Source of the DNA: Suillus spraguei
Lineage: Eukaryota; Basidiomycota; Agaricomycetes; Boletales; Suillaceae
Assembly (NCBI GenBank): GCA_016800925.1
Contig: JABCPU010000004.1
Location: forward strand, 62,001 to 126,000
Direction of reading: 5' to 3'
DNA: 64,000 bases
The first letter of the stretch is position 1. Each line of letters opens with the position of its first letter. A program made the position numbers and the translations under genes. This document shows, in pieces, positions 10,726 through 20,769 of this stretch. The notes beneath the pieces are model-generated. The model was not told where the DNA came from, did no database searches, and was given only the letters and a program-made list of their open reading frames with translations.

Positions 10726-12050
10726 CTAATCCAGCCCTGGTGTTGATGGTCCAGTCACAGCGGGAGACAACATCCGCCGCGGAGGAGCCCCTCCTCCTGG
10801 CATCCCACCGCCCAGCATAGAGGAGATCATTGCTCCCAATGGATTATCAGGTTGAGTGCGTGGCGGAGGAATTGCAAAGTACAGCGTTGCTATCTCCTGT
10901 AGTGTCTAAACAGTGCAGTTTGTTTAGAAAATAAAGCAGACAATGATTATTTGACTTGCCATCCGGACCTCCTTGGTCGCCAAGACACCACCTTTAGCTT
11001 GGTATGTTCCGCAAAGCCTTACCCAGCTCTCGCGCATCACTTTATTTTTGTCCCCATTTGCACGTTGACATGTCAAGACAGCAAGCTGACAGAAGTTGAG
11101 CACAGGCTCAGTCGTATGCGTGATTTCACTCGTAGGGGTGACAGGTAATGGTGATGTCTGCAGTGGTGAAAGCAGATTCGGTCGCGATGAAATCACTTGT
11201 GCAATAAACTGCGAAATAAAGGTGCGAGCTCCGACGATGTTACCATTTTGTAGATATCTGTGATGAGATGCCATGAGCAGGAGGATGAAGGAGATGATAT
11301 GGACGCGAGTCTCGGCTTACGGAAGTGTGCCTCGAAGAGCAAAAATACCTGGAGCTCCGCCTGCTGCAGACCATTCTACCATCATGTTTGCTAGTGAACG
11401 CGCGCTATCCCTTTTGCCTGACGCGAGGAAGTGAGGCTCTGCCGCATCAAAGGCCCCATCTACACATTGTGAGTATGACGACCATTTTTGTAGATACTGT
11501 CATATAATATACCTTTGTATAGGAGCTCTCCGATATAGTGGTGCAAGTCCTGGTCGCCTGCGGGACAATCGCCATGTTTCGCTGACCATCTAAACGCATT
11601 ATAATGATCAACCTAGATCCCAATCCGATATGAGGACAACTGTACGATATGGATCTATCAATGATTGTTTTCCTCCAGGACCCGGATGATCCAGTCAGCG
11701 CGATGAGTTGTGTTAGTCTCCCTTAGCATATCGAATCAGTGACACATTCCCTTGTACGCGGTAGATCAGGAGCACACACCTCGAGATTCATCATCCACAG
11801 CCTCGCCTTTGCTTTCATATACCTCTAACAGGAACAGCGTCAAATCTGTTCCACTTCCCTGATGGCCAAGTTTCAGAAGTTCTCTCGCACTCTGGAAGAG
11901 CACGTCGATGGCAGTGTCATACTGCTCAGACTTGCTGTACCGTGAAGCGAAGGTGCGCGCTTTCTGGTGCGCTTCGTAGGCCTGCCCAGACGCGACGAGT
12001 GGCAGGATCGCATTCAGGGCGCGAGAAGATGAACTGGATACTGCAGGCAT
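10726..12050 (-). CDS. GET4: Get4, tail-anchored protein insertion factor
   Basis: Get4 is the cytosolic alpha-solenoid that, with Get5, hands tail-anchored proteins from Sgt2 to Get3 for insertion into the ER membrane. Exon 1 (12050 to about 11781) encodes ALNAILPLVASGQAYEAHQK and the helical repeat RTFASRYSKSEQYDTAID. Further exons carry LIALTGSSGSWRKTIID, WSAKHGDCPAGDQDLHHYI and EGAFDAAEPHF. The large exon at about 11270-10970 reads YLQNGNIVGARTF and NFCQLAVLTCQR. The final exon (about 10907-10726) reads LQEIATLYFAIPPPR and a Gly/Pro-rich tail before the TAG. All exons are open and the length is typical of fungal Get4. It lies 141 bases downstream of ARV1 on the same strand. Confidence 0.92.
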
Positions 12051-12191
12051 CGCTGTGGTTAGTGGTGAAGGGTACAGGTATGCGTTTCAGTTGGATTGCA
12101 TATGTTCCAACGTCGGTGTCAGGGGTCCTGCTTGGCTTACTCCAAACCGATCCAAATTAAATCTACACAAGGAACAAAGTACTATTGGAGA

Positions 12192-13536
12192 CTACGGGAT
12201 GCTATACGCCATCCATTTGTCCCCACTATGCTCATCTCCACCCACCCAATTCTTGAGAAACCCCGCAACAACTGTTTTTGCCAACCACCCAACAAGGATC
12301 ACTAGTGTCGTAAAGACAGGATGACAGTCAAGTACAACTGTAAGGGGATCGTTCAGTGAAGCGCGAATTCTAAGAAATATATACGACAAACCCCGAAGTC
12401 CAAATCCAGTCGCCATTCCACCCAAAACATTCCTAACGACCCACTCACGATCTAGTTTGTCTTCATCCCATATTTCGAGAGCACGTGTGAGAAGAGGGCT
12501 GCTGTAGTATGAAGGATCCCAATAGTACGGAGAACCTCCAGGTTTAGACGCGGAAGGGCGCCATATTGTGAGCAAGAAGAGAAGAAAAAGCTTTGTGAGG
12601 GAAGAATAGAAAATTGTCAGAGGGACCAGCGAGAACCTAGACTTGCAATTGAGGTATCAATAACTACTGCAGATTCTGAACCTCACTTGAACTGTTGTCG
12701 AACACCCGATATCTCTACTGGGGTACTTTTCCTTGAACGAAAGAAATCCGAGAGTGCGAGTACAAAATACGATGCAAACATTACTCCTCCATGAAACGCA
12801 AATGTTTCTGCATAAGTTGTAAGCACAACACTCGAATGAAAAAAAACAAGTATGGTACCTATGAGACATCCAATGAAGATCCGGAGGAAGACAATGTTGG
12901 TTTCAACCGTCCACCGTGAGACGTCTGCAGATATCTGAGGATCTAATGACCATGAATACGCAGCAGCCTTTGCATAAAAGATAAAGCTTACTGAGCTGTG
13001 CCCACCGAATAACTAAGACAAGTGAGCCGAAGTGCAGTGGGACTTGTGGTTGATGGCTTCACATACATGCATCGACGGTGATGAGCCCGCAGGCAAGCTT
13101 CAAAATAAGCCACCACCTGTCCTATAAGCCAGGTACTCAGCGACGGCATCATCTGCATCAGCAGTCACTCACTTTCTCCCTCTGTCGGTTTTTGGTGACA
13201 GCCAGTTTGTGCTCACCCTGCGACTCCTGACTTCCCTCGAGGCTCGTCTTGCTCTTCCCGAGCGCCTTTCGCGGCTCCGTCCCTCTATTGTATATCAAAT
13301 GTCTATACACTTCTCGTTTCAGCAGAATGAGGTCCAAGAGGAGCGTCAGAGAGTCGTGTTCGACGTATGGATCTGCAAATTTCAGGCATTTACTCTGCCA
13401 GTACTCTCGCGTTAGAATGAAACCAAAACGAGTGACACCGCACACCAACGCATTGTTCAAGTCTCAGATTGTACGCAGATTCGTAAACTGTGTAGAGGTG
13501 GGATATGGGGTGTGTGCAAGTGATACAGATGGCCAT
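12192..13536 (-). CDS. ARV1: Arv1, ER sterol and GPI-lipid homeostasis protein
   Basis: Arv1 is a multi-pass ER protein needed for sterol distribution and GPI-anchor synthesis. The ATG at 13536 opens a zinc-binding N-terminus, CITCTHPIP, with the second cysteine pair after a splice (EQC, then SKC). The Arv1 homology region FADPYVEHDSLTLLLDLILL follows. Later exons give WWLILKLACGLITVDA, IRWAQLS, the membrane segment around FLRIFIGCLI, and AETFAFHGGVMFASYFVL. The C-terminal block DKLDREWVVRNVLGGMATGF then splices to VVLDCHPVFTTLVILVGWL before the TAG at 12192. About eight exons are needed, all open. The tail is longer than in yeast, as is usual in basidiomycetes. Confidence 0.9.
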
Positions 13537-13840
13537 GCTCGATCAGGAAAACAACAAGGTTGTGATGAAGTCTGGATTACATAGAGTCAATGATATGATG
13601 TAATAACAAATTCTGCTGTTTCGCTTTGACACAGAGACAACGGGTTTGATGTACAATCTAATCATCATGTCCTGCTTGCAAACTAGAGCTTTTTGACAGC
13701 TTGCATTTTGGTGTTTCCTCTGACTCAGATTTGTATTGACATCCTTTGCAGATATAATCTCTAATAAGAAGCAGTGTCTAGAAGGCGCGCTTTCAAAAGG
13801 CCACTACAGCCTGCTCTAACATTAATTCCCGAACCGCACG

Positions 13841-14314
13841 ATGACCATCGAGTACACTATCGGGTTGGTGAGTGCACATTCACTGCGATCCAAATCAACG
13901 TCGCTCATCCTTTCAAAAGGTACCATCCCCGCCAACCCTGATGAAGGACAAAATCATCTGCCTGTGGGACAGGGGCGACGGAGTGCGCTGCCGTGACGTC
14001 CTGAAAGGTGACGCCCTATCTTTGCACCTCTGTAGCGTTCATGGGTGCCGGGGGCTGATAGCACCACCCTGACATGCTGGTGGGATGGCTGTGCACAACA
14101 CATGGAGAAGTGCGCCATTGTCAAGCACATTCAAGATATACATCTCGGCGTAACTTATCCATGCCGGCGATGCGGTGTGACGTTTGCAGGAAAAAGGAGT
14201 TTTGAGTTGCATTTGCTGGGTTGCCCAGTCCCAAAGAAAAGAATCGAGGTAGAGTTATTTGAACGTACACTCGTCTTTGAACGATCGCACGAGCTACTGG
14301 GGTGTTTGCGGTGA
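13841..14314 (+). pseudogene. Small C2H2-type zinc-finger gene with one frameshift
   Basis: A nine-codon first exon (13841-13867) splices at GTGAGT to 13920, where the frame is VPSPPTLMKDKIICLWDR and continues to LHLCSVHG near 14043. One base appears to be missing around 14041-14050, because the continuation is in another frame: LTCWWDGC, IVKHIQDIHL, then YPCRRCGVTF and a final HLLGC. The spacing of Cys and His pairs is that of short mushroom proteins with two or three irregular C2H2 fingers. A 31-base intron could in theory bridge the frames but would be too short. It is either a recent pseudogene or an assembly error. The region 14315-14919 shows no gene. Confidence 0.55.
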
Positions 14315-14919
14315 TTCCGTAGTTATCCTGTTCGCATGGAAGGAGGTTCATGTACACTTACTAAAATGAGTTACCTCACTCAAAGAAGTATAGAACATGA
14401 GTATCAACATTTGCGGGCGAGCTCGGTCGGAGTAACTTGGCTTGTTCAGCGGCTCTTCTCAGATATTGTGTACTCGAGTTGCCGCGGATATGTCGAGTAC
14501 TAAAATATGGCTTCTTGGCCGGCGTAATTCCCTCATAAGGAGGTCATAGACTTCCTGTAGATCAATAAGAAATGAGAGACGAAACAGACCCCAAGCATCG
14601 GCAGCCCAAATGGAGTTTTACCCCACCTTGTCAGACAAGAATAGGCACGGGTCCCAAACTGTCACATCAGTCACGATGTGACGGGATCGTTCGGGAGCGC
14701 TACTTCTCGCGTCCTTACTTCCGTTCTTGTCTAGCGGCCTTTGTTCCAGGACGTCTTCAAGTTTCGGAATCTGACCAAGACTTCTACTGATGTATAACCA
14801 GCTGGTTCACGAAACTGCGTGGGAGTCGAGAACTATAAGTGTTACTGGAACTTTCCCACACATCCTAACATACTACGTCCACTGATAGTGATCAGATCGA
14901 ACTCTTGCGAATCAGCAGC

Positions 14920-16428
14920 ATGGGCGATGATGATGATCGAATGTCTACATTTTCGTACGATGGAGATGGCGAACCGGATTCATTTAGCCTTGCCGAATTA
15001 CAATCAGTGATCGATCTTTATTTCCTGACAAGCTGCAGGCTGGAGAAACTGGCTGAAGGAGGTTATCACAAGGTTCGTCTGGCCTTACATGGCACGGACT
15101 ATGTTTGATATTTCTATAGGTATATGATATCCTGCGATCGGATGGTGCCCCTCTTGATGCTGTCGTTCGAGTGGCCTCTCCTGCGTTTCCGAAGGACAAG
15201 CTTGAGTCGGAGGTAGCTATACATGTTGCGTTATTTGTATTGGTATTGAAGACTCTACTCTTTCGGAAGGTTGCGACGTTTAAGATGATTGCTGCGTTCA
15301 CAAATATACCTGTTCCACGAATCCATGCATGGAACTCTGACGCGTCGAATCCTGTTGGAGCGGAATACATGATCTTGGATAAAGTAGGTTGCCAAAGCTA
15401 ACGTGTCTCGTCTGAGATTTTTTGCTCACACATTGTGCATTGAAGGTTAAAGGGACCCCTGCTAGCCATAACTGGGAGAATCTCTCTGAAGAGGTCAAGA
15501 AGACCGTAGTGTTGCAAGTTGCACGCTATTTCTTGGAGATATTTTCTCTTCGATTTGAAAGCGCTGGATCTCTTTACTTGAGTCCTCTTTCATCTCAATT
15601 CATCGTTGGACCGATCATCAGCACACCGTTCTACCGTGCTCTCGATGGCGTTGTCCGGGTTCCCGACACGCCTATCTCAAAAGATATCGATCCTAACAGA
15701 GGTCCTTTCTCTACCGTAACTGAATATCTTTCGAGCAATCTACGAGCAGAACTTGAATTTATCTCCAATCACCGCTCGGTTGTTCTCTCGGAGCTTCATG
15801 AATGCGACCCTACTCAATTAGCAGAGAGCCGAATTGAGCTCGGGGAGCGCGTTATAAGAAAAGCTATCGAGCTGTGCTCTGTCTATCCCGGTAATACCTT
15901 GATACCTGCCAACATCACCACTCCACAAAGACCATTCTCCTTAAAGTTGGACGACTTCCGTTTATCAAATGTCATGGTATGCCTATGCATGCCCCTTATG
16001 ATATCTATCATCAACGCATATGTATGTGACAGATCGATGTCGATTCCGGTCGAGTAACTGGCTTTATCGACTTTGAAGCAGCCACCATTGCGCCGCTATG
16101 GGAATGCGCAGTGATCCCACGATGGCTGCAAGATGCAGGTGATCCAGAATCCAGTTACGAAGGCGGAACCAGTGAAGAAAGAAATGTTTTGCGTACAACT
16201 TTTCTTTCAGCAATGGAAGGGTCTGCCCTATACCCAGAGTGGAGAGAGGCGTATGATATGGGTCGCCCTTTCCGTCGGCTTACGGATATGTTGCACTTCC
16301 AAGTAAACGTCTGGGCTTCTGACGCCGGTGATATCTGGGTGGACGAGCGTCTTGAATGGGCCAAAACCCATCCCGGGATCGGGTTGCCTGAAACAGACGA
16401 ACTACACTTTGACACACCGTTGGACTAG
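14920..16428 (+). CDS. APH-family phosphotransferase (aminoglycoside/choline kinase fold)
   Basis: Five exons (14920-15072, 15120-15212, 15270-15383, 15446-15976, 16033-16428) join into one open protein. The N-lobe has a glycine loop, LAEGGYHKVYDI, and a VVRVA strand; there is then an AEYMILDKVKGTP hinge. The catalytic loop reads LDDFRLSNVM, where the His of the usual HxDxxxxN motif is Leu but the Asp and Asn are kept. The metal-binding loop reads FIDFEAA. The family phosphorylates small molecules or proteins; in fungi most members have no known substrate. Loss of the His is common in this fungal branch and does not prove inactivity. No neighbouring gene hints at a pathway. Confidence 0.85.
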
Positions 16429-17283
16429 GGCTGTGTGCTGTGCTGCACTATGAACACTGGGGACATTATGGACCAGTGGAATGTCATACGAACCTTAGAT
16501 TTTAGTTAAATTATCACTGTATTTTGACTACAGATCCGCGAAATGACAATATGGTCGTATTCTTGCCATTTCCACTATATTCTTAGTTGAACTTCAATAC
16601 AAAACTCAGAGTTAAATGCTGAACACCAGGTTGTGACACTCACGTAACCCTCATGATTATAGGATGTGGTTGCCCTAAGTACAGCTTACAGCTATTTGCA
16701 GTAGAGGCACCCTTGGCAGCACTTTTGAGAGGTTCCCACGGTCTTTCAGATGGGTTTCTTGGTTTGCAATAACCCGATCTCCAAGATGTCCCTCCTGCAA
16801 GAACCTGTTGCCGGAGTGTAGGGGAAAAGAATCCGGAGGGCTTCCGGATGAATTTCCAATGAAGTTTCTGAAGGGAATCCGGAGGAGGTTCTGGAGATAT
16901 TTTCCGGAGGTATTCCGGAAATAGGGGTTCCGGAAGTGCGGACTAAGTTAGGAACCGGAAAGGATTGGAAAACCGGTTTATAGGAGTAGAGTAACTTTGG
17001 TACAGAATAGATTTCTTATTTTGACCCCTTTTAACTTGTAGTTTACATGTTGTTCTTATACTAAATATGTATGGAGTATCTCTGTCATCATCTCCAATGA
17101 TATGACAGAGTAAATGGAGTCTGGAGTAAGTGGGTGACTATCTGTAGGCTCAAATAATGCAGAATAGACAAGAATATAATCAAAAAACCCATTTAAGGAA
17201 GATGCCACTGTTCATTTGAGAAGAATTTGCAAAATATTAAACCCTTGACCCTCTTATAAACTCTAAATTTGTAAGGGCCCCCC
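16429..17283. other. Non-coding stretch with TTCCGGA motif cluster
   Basis: No gene is seen. Between about 16825 and 16960 the palindromic hexamer TCCGGA and variants recur roughly every 12-25 bases. The rest is AT-rich. Confidence 0.5.
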
Positions 17284-18260
17284 TGTCATATACTCATATC
17301 TGGACATGATCTCCGATCCGACTTCTCAGAAGTCTGGATATCCAGACCTGTATATCCTGCACTTCCTCCCTTCAATATCTGGATGTCCGGACCTATGCTC
17401 CTCTCTATCTCCTGATCTATCTCCATTCGTAATAACTCTGTTTGTACATTCACAAGTCCGGCTCTCCAGCTATCCCTGTATTCCATCTGCTTACTGATCC
17501 GTTACTTCACTTCATCTCTGAGTTTCATTTACTTATGTTCCATTAGACTTTGCATATGGTTTGTACATAGCCTTGTACTATGCTGACTGATCTTTCCGTA
17601 ACTACCTATAGTATATAAATCACCTGTAAATCTCTGTAGTACTTCAGTTCGAATATCAACTTAGTTTCTACTCACTCTTCTGGACTTAGTCCGCCTCTGA
17701 ACCTTGTCTGGACTTGAGCTAGTTCTCTTGTCCATCTCCAGACCTTGGACCTCTGTCCTCGGTCATACCTCTGGCTCTACCTTCGGGTAGTCTTTATACT
17801 GTTTGCTTCTACTCTGGACTTTGTCCGTAGTAGCCTTCAGGCTTCTCCACTCTTACGTCCAGAAGTCCACCGGACTTTGCATTCCCATATCCAGACTTCC
17901 TCTGGACGTGCATGACCCCATAGAAATTAAGGGCACTATACTCGGCAAAGGGGCACAGCGCACGAGCTGAGGCCAAGCCCTTTTGGATTAACCCCTTATT
18001 GAGTATGATCTTAACAGTATATTTGAACTAACACCTTTCCGAGTATACACACCAAACCCACCATGCCTCCCAGAAAGACTCAGAATACTCTCTGAACGGC
18101 TGGACTTGGTCTGGTCCAACGAAACCTAACACCCATTGTTAAAACATTCACCAGCTTCTCTGCACTCATAAGAATGCCTGATTTGGAAACACCCACCCAG
18201 ACTCCAGCTGAAGATGAACTGGAAGAATCAAACCTGGTATGACTACACTTTGACGATGAA
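17284..18260 (+). mobile_element. Probable LTR and leader of a further retrotransposon, truncated
   Basis: From a TGTCATATAC start at 17284 the sequence has LTR-like features: a TATA box (tagtatataaat near 17611), many short CTGGAC repeats, and after about 17930 a leader that reaches an ATG (18063) reading MPPRKTQN, a typical gag opening. That frame stops after about ten codons. The right side is cut by the LTR fragment at 18261. No partner LTR is in the window, so the assignment rests on structure alone. Confidence 0.35.
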
Positions 18261-18696
18261 GAAGGCTGGCATACTGCTGGACTTTTGACAGTTAATTTGA
18301 CTGAACTTCTCATGCACCACTGCTTTACTGCTGAAAGTACTGCGGCCTTCTTTACTGTTTCTTTGCACTGCTCGCAACCTTACCGCTACCACTGATATCA
18401 TCGCTTGACATTGCTCACTCAACGCAACTGTTTCTGACTATATCTTGACCATGGTAGTACCGCTACTTATGACGCTAGTTCCGGTGGCATCATCGCTGAC
18501 TGCGGCAACTTACCGCTGACCATGACACTTCATTTGCACATAAGTTTGACTTGAACTTGACTATACTAATAGGCATCCCCCTTTAGGGTCGAACACTGTT
18601 GTTCTCACAAGTGAAGCAGACTAGACAGAGCGCAAGACTCACATACTAACTTAGGAGGTAGTTTATCTACAGCCCAGGTTAGGTTGTATCTTTACA
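18261..18696 (+). mobile_element. 3' fragment of a TGTAA-family LTR
   Basis: This 436-base piece matches the end of the LTRs at 34528-35476 and 38473-40324, from GCTGGCATACTGCTGG to the terminal TTGTATCTTTACA. The first half of the LTR is missing. Confidence 0.8.
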
Positions 18697-18714
18697 TCGG
18701 GGATGCAGAGGCAC

Positions 18715-19176
18715 TGTTACGAACTAGGGTGGCGTCACCAGCGACAGTGAAAAGACACAGACGGTCTGCTGGGAGTTCTTACAATGTCCAGAAGAGGACA
18801 AGGTGAAAGTACAAGGAACGCGTTCTGAATACGATCAAGGGTTCAGCCTCAAAGACAAGTCTAAGAGGTATCCGCGAGAATAGAGACTAAGGCTAAGGAG
18901 TGCTTAGACTTAGAGACGATTCAAGACAACTTAGGTTGGAGACCTAAGCGAAGGAGATTCCAGGTAAAACCTAGTAAGATTAAAGTGAAGTATTTACTAC
19001 AAGTACAACGTGCTTAAATAGGCCAATATGTGTGCACGGACCAAGGGAGACGTGAGAATGTAAGTGCATATCCAAAGAAGGAAGGCAACTATAGTACAGA
19101 TGCGTTGAGCATATGAGTCAGAGTCATGTTACGTAATATACAGGGTAAATGAATAGGGGCACGTATGATTGTAACA
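18715..19176 (-). repeat. 3' LTR of Gypsy copy 1
   Basis: Read on the reverse strand it starts TGTTACAATCATACGTG and ends CAGCGACAGTG...GTTCGTAACA. Its U3 belongs to the same subfamily as the LTR at 32644-33118, marked by ACTATAGTTGCCTTCCTTC. Confidence 0.9.
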
Positions 19177-19208
19177 TTACCCCCTTTTTACACGTAAAGT
19201 CACCGACT

Positions 19209-20679
19209 TTACTCACTTTGGTTCGCATAGTAAACGGGATCGTCACTCCATTCGTAGTTTTCGTCAGCAAAGGACCCACCCCTCATATACTTAGCTTCCT
19301 CAAGACCAGCGCGTCGTTTAGAGTCCCTTCTCTTCTCTGCTTGAATACGTTCATCGTCAAGCTGTTTCTCCCAAGTACGAAGTGTGTCATAAAATCCTTC
19401 GTCCTTCCATGTTAACTCGAAGGGGGGAGGTCCGACTCGTTTAGGACAATAGATGGATAAGTGAGTGGGCGACCAATATCTGCAAACCTTGCACTGATAT
19501 TCCGCACAATTCTTTTGACGATGTCCTAGCAATCCACAGATGCAGCACTTCATATTCTTGTCAGGGTTGGAATGGACTTTGCGTAAGGGTGATGGAGAAA
19601 TGATGGGCGTGGGGCTAGTGGATCTGGCGCGCTTCTTTCCCTTATTCTTCTTCATACGTTTTAAGGCAAGGGTGTTGTTACGCTTAAGTTGCGCCTGTTG
19701 AGCAGAGGACAAAGTGTATGCTGACGTGGGGAGGTCCGGGGTGACGTCTCGTTCAGCGATTACAAGAAGTTCGGCAGAGGAGGAAGGAGAAGTGATACCA
19801 AAGTCTTTTATTAAGACTGGTGAGACGGGATCCATAGGACCAAATGAAGGCGGAATAGACATAGGGGGATGGATGCAAAGATCACGAAGTCGGGGACCGA
19901 GGGCAACTAGCTCAGCAGTAGGGATTCCCAATCTTTCTGCGGCCTCACATTGTTCTTTTGTACATGGCTCGTATAGCCACGTCGGGTGTTCATGAGAAGT
20001 TATATCAGGGGGTGATGAGGTTGGTCGTTGAATTGGGGATGGGGTTCAAGGAGAGGCAAGGTTATCTTGCGCTAGTTGTAAGTCTGTAATAGCTTCTTCG
20101 ACTAAGTTTCTGGCCGCTCTAGTTTCGGCGACCGATTGCTGGATGGTTTCGACAACCGTGTTGGTGAGCTGTCCGATCTCTTGGACAGCAGTATATAGGC
20201 CAGTAAAGGCGTCAAGACTAGTATACACACGCGAAGAAGCGGGTGCTGGAATAGGAAGAGGCGTATCTTCCGGCGGAGAGGGAGGTCGAGCAACACCTGC
20301 TCGACATTCAGCAATGATATGAATAGCTTCTTCAACATCATTTTTAAAAGAATTGGGAAGCAGCAACATAGCATAAGCACGAATGCGTTTTTTGCAAATG
20401 AAGGAAATGGTGACGGAATGTAACTTCTGCTGTATCTTTGGCAATGGTTTCGATGAGGGCTGCAGTACAAATGATGTTGACAAGGAGTAGGGCAGGGAAG
20501 GCACCTCTTTCAGTGAGGATTCTTTTAATTTTGAGGGCATGTCCCTCGCAAAGGATGGCGGCTTCGATGTAGGAGGTGTTGTCGATTTCGGCGGTAAGGG
20601 TTCCGTATTGTTCAGCTTCAGAGTCGGAGTCATTAGTGGTAGCAGTGACGGGTGTGATGTAAGCAGTGGGGAAAGACAT
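19209..20679 (-). pseudogene. Post-pol ORF of Gypsy copy 1, zinc-knuckle protein
   Basis: This is the counterpart of the ORF at 31143-32610. It starts MSFPTAYITPV, shifts frame near 20400, and has a stop at 20046. Past it the frame 19931-19209 is open. The two Cys clusters are visible: CCICGLLGHRQKNC, then CKVCRYWSPTHLSIYC. A long helical middle part precedes them and a charged tail follows. It lies just after the chromodomain end of pol and before the LTR, where Gypsy elements normally have no gene. Confidence 0.75.
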
Positions 20680-20769
20680 TTCGATGGTAGTAGTTGATCA
20701 AGTGCTAGTGCGAGTTGATTGACTGGGGAATAATCAGAGGGCGTGTTGCTTCTTATAAGCATTCAAGAT

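Noticed and set aside
10726..13536. GET4 and ARV1 as a functional operon
   Set aside because: Both act at the ER and share a strand, but each has its own start and about 140 bases between; neighbouring position alone is not evidence in a basidiomycete.
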